64,000 nucleotides of DNA, from contig WRLG01000001.1 in assembly GCA_009777725.1 (NCBI GenBank), forward strand, positions 62,001 to 126,000, read 5' to 3'. Positions within the stretch are counted from its first letter, which is position 1. Every line of letters begins with the position of its first letter. This DNA comes from Oscillospiraceae bacterium. Lineage in GTDB: Bacteria > Bacillota > Clostridia > Oscillospirales > Ruminococcaceae. Positions 24,644 through 33,114 of the stretch are shown one piece after another. The position numbers and the translations under genes are program-made. The notes under the pieces are model-generated. The model made no database searches and was not told the DNA's origin. It worked only from the letters and a program-made list of their open reading frames with translations.

Positions 24644-25615
24644 ATGAAACTTAAAATTAAAACGGCGGCTTTGCTCTTATCGGCTATTGCAATTCTTACA
24701 GCTTGCAACAACAAAAACGAGGATAACAGCGAATTACCTGCAATCGAAACCCAAGCAACCGAAACCCAAGCAATCCAAGCGAAAACGGCAACAATAAAAC
24801 ACACTCTCGCCGATGATTACAGCTTAACCGCCGAAAACTTCCCCCTAATAGACGGCTCAACTTCAACCATTCCGCTTGTCGGCGGGCTTAAAGCAATGCT
24901 TTTTGGCGTTCCCCAACTTGAAGCGGAAAACACAGTCAGCCATACCAAAACTCATACGGCTTTTCAAAATCTCTTAGACGGCAAATGTGATGTTATATTC
25001 ACAGTTCCTCTGTCAAAAGAGCAGGAGCAGGAGGCGAGGGAGAGGGGAATTGAAATAGAAATGCTCCCCGTTGCCGTTGAGGGTTTTGTGTTTGTCGTAA
25101 ATAAGGAAAACCCCGTAACTGCCCTTTCGCAAGAGCAGTTAAGAGGAATTTATTCGGGCGAGATTACCAATTGGGGCGAACTGGGCGGCAATGATGCCCC
25201 GATTATCGCCTATCAACGCAATCTTGATTCGGGCAGTCAAAACCATATGCTCGAGTTTATGGGCGTTGTTCCGCTCTCTGACCCGATATTAGAGCTTGTT
25301 CGGACGGGTATGGACAGCCTTATGGATTCGATTGCGGTTTATGATAATGCGGTTGATTCAATCGGTTATTCGGTTTATTCCTATGCGGGGCAGATGTATA
25401 GCGAAGTGATGAATGTTAAATTTATCGAGGTTGACGGCGTTCCGATTTCACTTGATACGCTCGCGGACAAAAGTTATCCGCTTTTGAGCGTTACATACAT
25501 GATGTATCGCAAGGACACGCCCGCCGATTCGCCTGTTTTACGGCTTGCGGAATTTGTGCAATCGGAAGAGGGAACAGCCGCCATACGAGGGGCGGGATAT
25601 GTTCCTTACAATTGA
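24644..25615 (+). CDS. PstS-like substrate-binding lipoprotein
   Basis: 323 residues from the ATG at 24644 (GGAGAATAAGT). Lipobox AILTAC, linker, then a type-II periplasmic-binding fold of the phosphate-binding kind: FPLIDGSTSTIPL, FQNLLDGKCDVIFTVPLSKE, LSQEQLRGIYSGEITNWGEL, and RNLDSGSQNHMLEFMG. These are the oxyanion-loop positions of PstS. No pstCAB genes lie in the window, so it may be an orphan sensor or act with a remote transporter. Its last ten bases overlap the end of the convergent MetRS gene. Confidence 0.85.
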   Translation: MKLKIKTAALLLSAIAILTACNNKNEDNSELPAIETQATETQAIQAKTATIKHTLADDYSLTAENFPLIDGSTSTIPLVGGLKAMLFGVPQLEAENTVSHTKTHTAFQNLLDGKCDVIFTVPLSKEQEQEARERGIEIEMLPVAVEGFVFVVNKENPVTALSQEQLRGIYSGEITNWGELGGNDAPIIAYQRNLDSGSQNHMLEFMGVVPLSDPILELVRTGMDSLMDSIAVYDNAVDSIGYSVYSYAGQMYSEVMNVKFIEVDGVPISLDTLADKSYPLLSVTYMMYRKDTPADSPVLRLAEFVQSEEGTAAIRGAGYVPYN

Positions 25616-27645
25616 CTCTCATGCTTCTTAAAAAAATCTACCCTTGGTTCTAAAAATTTTAATTCATGCTCGTCAAATCCGTTTAGGGTATCGGCGAAGG
25701 TGTTGAATGCACTCTCCCAGCACCAAAAATCATCGCCGAGTTTAAGATATTCGCGCAGCATCTCCGTACCATTGGGAGCAAGGGGGTGTAGCAATAAGGC
25801 GGCGGTTTTTATTGCGTGAAATATATTAATGAGCCAATTTCGCCGCATGTCGTTATCATCAGCCTTGTCCGCCTCGGCTTTGGCTTTTGACATATACTTG
25901 CTTGCCTTGCGGATATAAGAATCAAGCACGTAGGTCACTTGATGAAACTCAAATCTGTACATGAATCGCTCATATTCAAGAATCGCCCTTTCGGCATCGG
26001 CGAGAAACGCGCCGTCAACCTCTCCGAGCGGCATTTTTCCGTTAAAATACTTTTGGCAATCATAAAAAGCCGTGCGGATTACCCGGTTAAATACGTTTGA
26101 AAGCAAGAAGCCTTCTTTTAATACCGGGTCTTGCTCTTCCGGCTTTGCCGCAGGGTTAAGCGGCTTTGGCTGGAAGCTCACGCTTCTCATCCCCAGCCCA
26201 AGCCCCAAAAAGTGCATACGAAGCTGCTCGGCGGTGTAATAATTCAAAAGCTCGTCCGCCATCGGCGGCTTGACGTTGCCGCTGCTGGAGGCTTTTTTAT
26301 CAAGAAATAATACATGATGGTTGGCAACCAATGTCGGCATACGCATTTGACCGTCGGCAGGCTTGCTTGCCAAGCTTTCTTTACCCTGCAAAGCCATGAA
26401 CATAGCGGGCTCTGCAACGCCGTAAAAATATATGTTATCCTGCCCGATAAACTGGTAAATTTCAGAATCCTCCGAATACCAATAGTCGCGCCATTTTTCA
26501 GAGCCTACGGAAGTGCCGCCCCCATCGGAGCACTTTTCGGAGCACTTCTCGCCCGTCTCTTCAAGATACGCTTTAGTAAACGATATAGGTGCCCAAAGGG
26601 ATTCGGGCCAAACCCAGACGGTCAGTTCGGTCATATCCTCAATAATCGGTGCTTTTACCCCCCAGTCAATATTGCCCGTCAGCCTGAAGGGCACTAAGGT
26701 TTTGCCCGTCCTGAAGCGCGCGCTTTTTTCTGTGAGCAGTTCGCAAGCCGTATCGCAATCGTTTAATGTGTTGAATTTGAGGGTAAAGGAGGTTTTTTTC
26801 GGTTCTTCTATAAGAATATGCTCTGCCATTTTTGATTTCAGCGACAGGTAAAGAGCCATAAAATCGTTCATTACATGTATCATCGGCGGCTCTAAAAATT
26901 CAGCTATGGTTTTATATACAACCGGGCGGATATTATCGCTGTTTTTAAGTTCCTCCGCAAACTCGCTCAGTAAATCCCGCTTTTCGGGCAGATTAAAATA
27001 CCAGTTGGCAACATCGCGCATGACAGGAGTTTCGCCTGTCAGCGTGCTTTTTGGATTGATGAGATTTTTCGGAGCGTACTGATGCCCTAAATCGCACTCG
27101 TCCGCATAGCCTTTTTCCGAATTACAGCTCTGAACAGGGCATTTCCCAATCACCTGCCTTCCGTTGAGAAACATTCCTGCCTTTTCGTCATAAAATTGCG
27201 CCGTAATATTTTTTCTGAGATGTCCGTTATCATAAAGCCGGCATATGAACCAATCGGTTACTTCCTTGTGGATTTCACCGCTTCTGCCGAAGCAGGAAGA
27301 GCCGTACATATTAAGGCTAATCCCGTAAGCTTTTAATACGGCTTTTTGGCTTTCATGGTTTGCTCTGACAAACTCTTCGATTGTGCCGGAAAATCCCTCT
27401 AAGCAAGCCTTTCTGTAGCTTTCGGCAATAGGAGAGCCATAGCAGTCTGTTCCCGATACAAATATGACATTATCCTTACCGATTCTGTCCCTCATAAATC
27501 GCGCAAAGGCATCGGCGAATACAAAAACGCCGCCCACATGACCGAAATGCAGACTTTTGTTACCGTAAGGCATACCGCCCGTTATTACCGCCCGCTTAGG
27601 AAACTTAGGGCGCGTTTCTCTTGATATTACTTTTTTATTTTCCAA
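25606..27645 (-). CDS. metG: Methionyl-tRNA synthetase or MetRS-related class I synthetase
   Basis: 679 residues from a TTG at 27645, nine to ten bases after GGAGG; an upstream in-frame TTG at 27660 overlaps that site. Class I features: ITGGMPYGNKSLHFGHVGG (HIGH motif), a zinc-ligand region CPVQSCNSEKGYADEC, WVWPESLWAPISFTKAYL, QDNIYFYGVAEPAMFMALQG, and the anticodon-binding helical domain. Two oddities: the KMSKS loop reads DKKASSSG, lacking the second Lys at the usual place, and a repeated insert EKCSEKCSDGGGTS lies in the Rossmann core. It belongs to a divergent MetRS group found in Clostridia; whether it is the sole MetRS of the cell cannot be told here. Confidence 0.8.
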   Translation of the reverse strand: MENKKVISRETRPKFPKRAVITGGMPYGNKSLHFGHVGGVFVFADAFARFMRDRIGKDNVIFVSGTDCYGSPIAESYRKACLEGFSGTIEEFVRANHESQKAVLKAYGISLNMYGSSCFGRSGEIHKEVTDWFICRLYDNGHLRKNITAQFYDEKAGMFLNGRQVIGKCPVQSCNSEKGYADECDLGHQYAPKNLINPKSTLTGETPVMRDVANWYFNLPEKRDLLSEFAEELKNSDNIRPVVYKTIAEFLEPPMIHVMNDFMALYLSLKSKMAEHILIEEPKKTSFTLKFNTLNDCDTACELLTEKSARFRTGKTLVPFRLTGNIDWGVKAPIIEDMTELTVWVWPESLWAPISFTKAYLEETGEKCSEKCSDGGGTSVGSEKWRDYWYSEDSEIYQFIGQDNIYFYGVAEPAMFMALQGKESLASKPADGQMRMPTLVANHHVLFLDKKASSSGNVKPPMADELLNYYTAEQLRMHFLGLGLGMRSVSFQPKPLNPAAKPEEQDPVLKEGFLLSNVFNRVIRTAFYDCQKYFNGKMPLGEVDGAFLADAERAILEYERFMYRFEFHQVTYVLDSYIRKASKYMSKAKAEADKADDNDMRRNWLINIFHAIKTAALLLHPLAPNGTEMLREYLKLGDDFWCWESAFNTFADTLNGFDEHELKFLEPRVDFFKKHESQL

Positions 27646-27676
27646 AAAAAAAACCTCCAATAATATACTTAGCTTA

Positions 27677-28528
27677 TCAACAGCTTTTTAACTCCCTTAA
27701 TGTCTTAACTGCAAACTCCACGGTATAAATATCCGTCCGAATATCCAGCCCCGCTTGCTTTAAGCGGTTGAAAACCTTTGTGATTTGCGGCACGGAAAGC
27801 CCCATTTGTGTAAGCTCATCGCAGCGCGTAAATACATTAGGGGTATCATCGTAACAAAAAACTTGCGCCTTATTCATAACAAGTATTTTATCGGCGAATT
27901 TAGCCACATCCTCCATACTGTGAGAAACAAGCAAAACCGTTGATTTTACGCTTGTGTGATATTCCTTAATCTGGCGCAGAATTTTATCCCGCCCCTTGGG
28001 GTCAAGCCCGGCGGTAGGCTCGTCTAAAATAAGAACCTTAGGGCGCATTGCCATAACCCCGGCTATAGCAACCCTGCGCTTCTGCCCGCCCGAAAGCTCA
28101 AACGGCGATTTTTTCAGCAGGCTTTCACTAAGCCCTACAAGCTCCGCAGTCTCGCGGACGCGCCTGTCAATTTCATCCTCCGAAAGTCCCATATTTTTAG
28201 GACCGAAGGCAATATCCTTATAAACCGTTTCCTCAAAAATCTGATATTCGGGATACTGAAAAACCAATCCGACCGCAAAGCGAATATCCCGCATTTTGCA
28301 ATCCTTGCTCCAAATATCAACCCCATCAATCAAAATTTTACCCGAGGTCGGCTTTAAAATCCCGTTCAAATGTTGAATAAGCGTAGATTTCCCCGAGCCC
28401 GTAGCCCCGATAATCCCCAGCATTGTGCCCTCTTCAATTTCAAGGTTAATATTGTCAACCGCCGTCTTTTCAAACGGTGTCCCCATGCTGTAGGTGTAGG
28501 TTAGGTTTTCTGTTTTAATAATCGCCAT
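27677..28528 (-). CDS. ecfA2: Energy-coupling factor ATPase EcfA2
   Basis: 283-residue ABC ATPase of ECF transporters, from ATG 28528. Walker A GATGSGKSTLIQHLNGIL, Q-loop VFQYPEYQIFEETV, signature LSGGQKRRVAIAG, Walker B VLILDEPTAGLDP, switch His in LLVSHSMEDV. It pairs with EcfA1 encoded just upstream (26-bp gap) and EcfT encoded at 7564. C-terminal part CDELTQMGLSVPQITK is the EcfA coupling region. Confidence 0.95.
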   Translation of the reverse strand: MAIIKTENLTYTYSMGTPFEKTAVDNINLEIEEGTMLGIIGATGSGKSTLIQHLNGILKPTSGKILIDGVDIWSKDCKMRDIRFAVGLVFQYPEYQIFEETVYKDIAFGPKNMGLSEDEIDRRVRETAELVGLSESLLKKSPFELSGGQKRRVAIAGVMAMRPKVLILDEPTAGLDPKGRDKILRQIKEYHTSVKSTVLLVSHSMEDVAKFADKILVMNKAQVFCYDDTPNVFTRCDELTQMGLSVPQITKVFNRLKQAGLDIRTDIYTVEFAVKTLRELKSC

Positions 28529-28554
28529 AATTTCCGTGAGAAAAAAACTCCTCA

Positions 28555-29454
28555 CTACTCACTCCCAATCCCCAATTCCCCAAGCAAAGCTTCCGCACAT
28601 TCGTCCTCGTCAATAATATGCGCGTCTTTACCCAGCATAAACATAAGCTCCGTTACCTGCGGGACATCAAGCCCGATTCGCTTCATCATCTCAACATTGC
28701 AAAAAACATTTTTAGGAATATCATCAAGCAGAATCTTCCCGTTATCCATAACGACAATGCGGTCGGCTTTAGCCGCTTCATCCATATAATGCGTTATTAA
28801 CACTATAGTAATGCCATAATCCCTGTTAAGGCGGCGGATGGTTTTTATAACCTCGCGCCTGCCCTTAGGGTCAAGCATGGCGGTAGGCTCGTCCAAAATA
28901 ATACATTCGGGGCGCATAGCTATAATCCCCGCGATTGCCACTCGTTGCTTCTGCCCCCCCGATAGCTGATGAGGGGAGTGATGGCGGTAATCATACATGC
29001 CGACAGATTCAAGCGCGTCATCAACCCGCTCCCGCATTTCAGCAGGCGCAACTCCGAGGTTTTCAAGAGCAAATGCTACATCCTCTTCAACAATAGAAGC
29101 GACAATTTGATTATCCGGGTTCTGAAAAACCATACCCGCCCGCCGCCGAATGTCAATAAGCCGTTCCTCAGCCGCTGTATCAATGCCGTCAACATAAACC
29201 TTGCCGGATACGGGCAGAAGTATGGCGTTCATATGCTTTGCGGCAGTAGATTTCCCCGACCCGTTATGACCCAAAACAGCCAAAAACTCGCCTTTTTTTA
29301 TATTAAGGTTAATACCCTTTAATATTTGATTAATCTGTTTTACAGGCTTGGGGGGAGCATTTTTCTCTTCTTCCGCCGCAAATGCGTTATCGTCAAATTC
29401 ATTTGAATAATGAAACTCAACATTTTGGATTGATATTATGTTTTCTATTTTAAT
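28555..29454 (-). CDS. ecfA1: Energy-coupling factor ATPase EcfA1, apparent ATT start
   Basis: ABC ATPase partner of EcfA2. Walker [20 protein letters not shown]-loop [14 protein letters not shown], signature [14 protein letters not shown], Walker [14 protein letters not shown], switch LITHYMDEA. The first standard start in frame (TTG at 29283) would remove the whole N-terminal strand. Upstream the frame is open and encodes plausible EcfA sequence ([17 protein letters not shown], then a charged insert, then [19 protein letters not shown]) back to the stop of the preceding gene, but contains no ATG, GTG, TTG or CTG. An ATT at 29454-29452, three bases after that stop and preceded by GAGGAATGAGGA, is the best start (299 aa). 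A charged ~20-residue insert ([17 protein letters not shown]) follows the first strand. Confidence 0.85.
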   Translation of the reverse strand: MKIENIISIQNVEFHYSNEFDDNAFAAEEEKNAPPKPVKQINQILKGINLNIKKGEFLAVLGHNGSGKSTAAKHMNAILLPVSGKVYVDGIDTAAEERLIDIRRRAGMVFQNPDNQIVASIVEEDVAFALENLGVAPAEMRERVDDALESVGMYDYRHHSPHQLSGGQKQRVAIAGIIAMRPECIILDEPTAMLDPKGRREVIKTIRRLNRDYGITIVLITHYMDEAAKADRIVVMDNGKILLDDIPKNVFCNVEMMKRIGLDVPQVTELMFMLGKDAHIIDEDECAEALLGELGIGSE

Positions 29455-29457
29455 TCC

Positions 29458-30813
29458 TCATTCCTCATTTAAGCTTTCAAGCCAGTTTTCATATGCTTGC
29501 GGGTCGATTTCCAGGGGGATAATTCTCGTAGAAAATGTTGTTTCTAACATAAAAATATTGAAAAAGTATTCCTTGCCATTGTCTGTCAGTAATCCGCCGT
29601 AACTTAACTTCCTAAATCCTTCCTCCCGATTAGAATCAGGTATGTATATTTTTTCAACTTCACCTATATCTGCATTGACGGGAATACCCAAAATACCTGC
29701 AGGAAAAGGGAGATTTTTTCTATTAGGAAATGTAAAGCTTCCTAACGCATTTTCCGGCAATTCGTCCTTGTGCCGAAAGGCATGTAGAAATCCTAATTCT
29801 CTTCCCATGTATGTTACAATATAATTATCTCTTAAGCAATCAATGTAAGCAAACTCTTGATTAGGACCGTAAAACGGCTTGCCGACACCAAAAGGGGTAA
29901 GAGCGAAATTATCGCTTAAATCCTTAACCTTTAAAACCATAGGATACTTCTCATCGCCTATTATAATATTATCGGGTGCGTTAACCCATTCAAGCTTTCT
30001 CGGCTCGCCCGAAAGGATAATCAGCGGCATATTATCAAAATCATCATAGGGGTGATATTCGATAAATTCAGCGTTTTGTCTGGCTTTTTCAACAATACTA
30101 TAGTAATCACCGGGGTCGCCCTCTATGTTGAATACTAAAAAGCCGCCGACATTAGTAGCAAACATTAAAAATCCAAAATTTTGCTTGCTAACTGACATGT
30201 AAATAAGCCAAGGGTCAAATATTTCTTCAAGCACACTTTCACCGAAAACAGCCTTAACCTCCTCAACGGAAGGCGTTCCCCGTAACTCTCCAATACTGGC
30301 TTTGCTATACGGCGGAAGAGAAACAAGTCCAATAATTATCCCATCCTCAAAGGTTTCATCCTCTGCCCTTACTATAGCCGCATGACCGATTTGTTCATCA
30401 TTAAAATAAAGAGTAGTTGATTCTGTCACCATACCGTCAAATCCTTGCTCCAAATCATCATTAAATTCATCTAAAGCAACAGTAAACCCCTGCGGCAGGT
30501 CGCTAACCATCATAGGCAGGGCAAAGCGGCTGTTGTTGATGTAGATGCTACGGCTCATTTCCTCAAATTTAGCGGAAAATTCGGGGCTGAGATTGGTATA
30601 GAATTCATATAATTGCTCTGCAAACTGCTCTTCGTCCATCTGTAAAAAATCCATTGCCATTTTCAGAAATTCTTTATTGACGGGGGGCTCTTCAACATCC
30701 CGCTCTTCAATCTCCAACCTAAGCGTATCCTCTAAGCCATTGTTATTACCGCAACCTAAACACAACATAGCAATAAAAGATAATATCAGCAAAAATATTA
30801 CAGGTTTTTTCAT
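29458..30813 (-). CDS. Lipoprotein of unknown function
   Basis: 451 residues: MKKPVIFLLILSFIAMLCLG then Cys (lipobox LCLGC), acidic linker, then a soluble region with helical N-terminal part (KEFLKMAMDFLQMDEEQFAE) and beta-rich remainder. No family recognised. Its TGA lies three bases before the ATT taken as start of ecfA1, so ecfA1 translation is probably coupled to it. Being next to ecfA genes does not by itself make it part of the transporter. Confidence 0.8.
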   Translation of the reverse strand: MKKPVIFLLILSFIAMLCLGCGNNNGLEDTLRLEIEERDVEEPPVNKEFLKMAMDFLQMDEEQFAEQLYEFYTNLSPEFSAKFEEMSRSIYINNSRFALPMMVSDLPQGFTVALDEFNDDLEQGFDGMVTESTTLYFNDEQIGHAAIVRAEDETFEDGIIIGLVSLPPYSKASIGELRGTPSVEEVKAVFGESVLEEIFDPWLIYMSVSKQNFGFLMFATNVGGFLVFNIEGDPGDYYSIVEKARQNAEFIEYHPYDDFDNMPLIILSGEPRKLEWVNAPDNIIIGDEKYPMVLKVKDLSDNFALTPFGVGKPFYGPNQEFAYIDCLRDNYIVTYMGRELGFLHAFRHKDELPENALGSFTFPNRKNLPFPAGILGIPVNADIGEVEKIYIPDSNREEGFRKLSYGGLLTDNGKEYFFNIFMLETTFSTRIIPLEIDPQAYENWLESLNEE

Positions 30814-30817
30814 TTAA

Positions 30818-30922
30818 TCAATCCTTTTCAAACAGCCCTAAAAATTCCTTTGGAGTTATAGCCTTGACGGTAGAATTACCAAAATCCTTAATATTGCGAG
30901 TTGCTATGTAATCCGCAATATT
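30818..30922 (-). pseudogene. C-terminal remnant of a second PIN-domain toxin
   Basis: Reads ADYIATRNIKDFGNSTVKAI then TPKEFLGLFEKD and a stop at 30818-30820, the usual last strand and helix of PIN toxins of the family paired with Phd/YefM antitoxins. The N-terminal ~100 residues including the active site are gone. The antitoxin gene upstream runs into this remnant in a different frame. Confidence 0.8.
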
Positions 30923-31187
30923 TTTTCACCAACTCTTCCGCAAGAATATCCTTATCACTTTTTCCCTCTAACCCATTGCCTTTTGCTATACCGAAATAGC
31001 CCGAAAGAATGTCAAATTTATCCTGCGGAAGAGATTTTCGCGCTTCAAGTCTTGTATATTCCTCCTCAGAAATAAGAATTAAATTTTTCTGTTTAGGGCG
31101 GGTAATTAAAACCCTCTCTCCCTGCTCTGCTTTTAAGCAGAGGGAATTAAAATCTTTTTTTATATCGGAAGTTCTTGCGATAATCAT
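30888..31187 (-). CDS. Phd/YefM-type antitoxin, orphan with altered C-terminus
   Basis: 99 residues from the ATG at 31187 (MIIARTSDIKKDFNSLCLKA), followed by EQGERVLITRPKQKNLILIS and EEEYTRLEARKS: the Phd/YefM fold that binds DNA and a toxin. The last dozen residues (YCGLHSNSQY) are encoded by the leftover toxin sequence read out of frame, so its original C-terminus has probably been replaced. The toxin is only a remnant. A longer upstream frame has no ribosome site. Confidence 0.75.
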   Translation of the reverse strand: MIIARTSDIKKDFNSLCLKAEQGERVLITRPKQKNLILISEEEYTRLEARKSLPQDKFDILSGYFGIAKGNGLEGKSDKDILAEELVKKYCGLHSNSQY

Positions 31188-31197
31188 ATAAAAACCC

Positions 31198-32571
31198 TCA
31201 ATCCTCAATCCTTGTTTTAGGGCACCTCTCCTTAATCTTCCCCGCAATTTCCAAAGCCATTTTATTAATCAGCTCGAATTTTTTGCCCTCAATCATAACG
31301 CGGATAAGCGGCTCGGTGCCGCTCTCGCGGACGAGAATCCGCCCGTTTGAGCCGAGCTTCTTTTGGTTCTCCTCAATGCAGGCTTCGATTTCGCTGTCGT
31401 TTTTCCAAGCTTCTTTCCATTTTTGTTCAATCGGCACGTTAATCATAACCTGCGGGTAAGTATTCATAAGCGAAGCTAATTCAGAAAAGCTCTTTCCCGA
31501 TTTTTTCAGCGCGGATAAAAGCTGAACCGCTGTTAACTGCCCATCACCCGTGGTTGCATAATCGTGGAATATAATATGCCCGGACTGCTCACCGCCTAGG
31601 TTATAATCCCCCGCAAGCATCTGCTCTATAATATAGCGGTCTCCGACCTTTGTTGTTACCATATTGATATTGTTTTCCTTTGCAAACTGCGTAAAGCCCA
31701 AATTGGTCATAACCGTGACTACGGCGGTGTTCTTTTTTAACTGCCCCTTTTCGCTCATGCCGCGCGCAAATATGGCAATCAGCTTATCGCCGTCAATAAT
31801 CGTACCTTTTTCGTCAACCGCTAAACACCTGTCCGCATCGCCGTCTAACGCGATTCCGACATGGCATTTTTTCTCTTTTACATACCTTACAAGCCCGCCC
31901 ATATCGGTAGAGCCGCAGCGGTCGTTGATATTAATGCCGTTAGGTGTGCAGTTGAGCAAGAAAACTGTCGCCCCCAGCCCCGCAAAAAGCTTTTCAGCCG
32001 TAGAATAAGCCGCCCCGTTAGCGCAATCAACCGCCACCCGAAGCCCGCCCAAGTTGTTGTCAATCGTTTTCATCAGATAGCGCACATAGTCCCATTCGGC
32101 ATTTTTATCCAAGCTTGTGCGACCGACATTCATCATGCCGGTAATGTTATTGATGATTATTTCCGGCGTATCCAAAACCAGAGCTTCAATCTCCTCCTCC
32201 ACATCGTCTGAAAGCTTATAGCCCGTGCTGGAAAAGAGCTTTATACCATTATATTCCATAGTGTTATGAGAGGCTGATATTACAACGCCCGCGTCCGCCT
32301 TATGCTTTTTAATAAGGTACGCCACCGCCGGAGTGGGTAAAACTCCGACCATAACCGCATCCGCCCCAACGGAGCAGATTCCCGAAACCAAAGCCGCCTC
32401 CAAGACATCGCTTGATATACGCGTATCCTTACCAATGAGAATTTTCGCTTTATGCTTCGACCTTCTTGCAAGCACCAAAGCCGCCGCCCTGCCGATATTC
32501 ATAGCCATCTCGCAGGTAAGCTCCGTCATAGCAACGCCCCGCGCGCCGTCTGTTCCAAATATTCTGCCCAT
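31198..32571 (-). CDS. glmM: Phosphoglucosamine mutase
   Basis: Converts glucosamine-6-phosphate to glucosamine-1-phosphate for cell-wall precursors. 457 residues with MGRIFGTDGARGVAMTELTC at the start, the phosphoserine motif VISASHN (Ser101), metal loop ALDGDADRC, substrate loop GGEQSGH, and phosphate-binding RESGTEPLIRVM near the C-terminus. Length and order are normal. Confidence 0.97.
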   Translation of the reverse strand: MGRIFGTDGARGVAMTELTCEMAMNIGRAAALVLARRSKHKAKILIGKDTRISSDVLEAALVSGICSVGADAVMVGVLPTPAVAYLIKKHKADAGVVISASHNTMEYNGIKLFSSTGYKLSDDVEEEIEALVLDTPEIIINNITGMMNVGRTSLDKNAEWDYVRYLMKTIDNNLGGLRVAVDCANGAAYSTAEKLFAGLGATVFLLNCTPNGININDRCGSTDMGGLVRYVKEKKCHVGIALDGDADRCLAVDEKGTIIDGDKLIAIFARGMSEKGQLKKNTAVVTVMTNLGFTQFAKENNINMVTTKVGDRYIIEQMLAGDYNLGGEQSGHIIFHDYATTGDGQLTAVQLLSALKKSGKSFSELASLMNTYPQVMINVPIEQKWKEAWKNDSEIEACIEENQKKLGSNGRILVRESGTEPLIRVMIEGKKFELINKMALEIAGKIKERCPKTRIED

Positions 32572-32620
32572 AATAAAACCTCCGTTTTTTAGTTAACAAT
32601 TAATATTTCTTAGTTGTTCA

Positions 32621-32830
32621 TCACGCAAATTTCAGCCTCCCGTAAGGCTTCGGAATAATTCGCCCAAGTTCGCGGGCGGTTTCAATCCATTCTTTTATAA
32701 TCATTTCTACATTTTCAAGTGCCTCTTTTTGGGTTTTTCCGTCTGCACTGCAACCATCTAGCTCCGGGACTTCGGCAATAAAAGCCTCATCGTCCTCGCT
32801 CCAATATAAAATAACCTCATATTTATACAT
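32621..32830 (-). CDS. hicB: HicB family antitoxin
   Basis: 69 residues from ATG 32830: MYKYEVILYWSEDDEAFIAE, VPELDGCSADGKTQKEALEN, then an amphipathic helix (VEMIIKEWIETARELG) and IPKPYGRL. This is the HicB partial RNase-H-like fold that neutralises HicA. It lacks the C-terminal DNA-binding domain of longer HicB proteins. Its start overlaps the end of hicA by eight bases, the usual toxin-first order. Confidence 0.9.
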   Translation of the reverse strand: MYKYEVILYWSEDDEAFIAEVPELDGCSADGKTQKEALENVEMIIKEWIETARELGRIIPKPYGRLKFA

Positions 32831-33086
32831 TGATAACACCCTCTCCCAATTTGTAAATAATGATTATATCCCTAATTTGCTTTACTTGATAAGGCTTTAC
32901 TTTGCCGTCTTTAGGCTGTAAATTCAAAATGTCTTTTACGCCGTCTTTAAAGAATATATGATGGCTTCCGTTTATCCGCTTCTCAAATCCAAAGCTTATT
33001 AATAAGTTACAAGCTACATCAAAGCCTATATTTTTATCTTGTGTTCCGCTTAATATTCTTATTATAAGCTTTTCTTTTTGGCTCAA
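32823..33086 (-). CDS. hicA: HicA family mRNA interferase toxin
   Basis: 87 residues from a TTG at 33086, eight bases after AGGAGG; the longer upstream frame would run into ruvB. Sequence begins MSQKEKLIIRILSGTQDKNI and contains the double-stranded-RNA-binding-like core with the catalytic His in NGSHHIFFKDG (His42 or His43), then KPYQVKQIRDIIIIYKLGEG. With hicB it makes an apparently intact type II toxin-antitoxin module, in contrast with the two decayed PIN modules in the window. It lies between ruvB and glmM. Confidence 0.88.
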   Translation of the reverse strand: MSQKEKLIIRILSGTQDKNIGFDVACNLLISFGFEKRINGSHHIFFKDGVKDILNLQPKDGKVKPYQVKQIRDIIIIYKLGEGVINV

Positions 33087-33114
33087 GAAAATGTCCTCCT
33101 TTTTAAAAGCCTGT

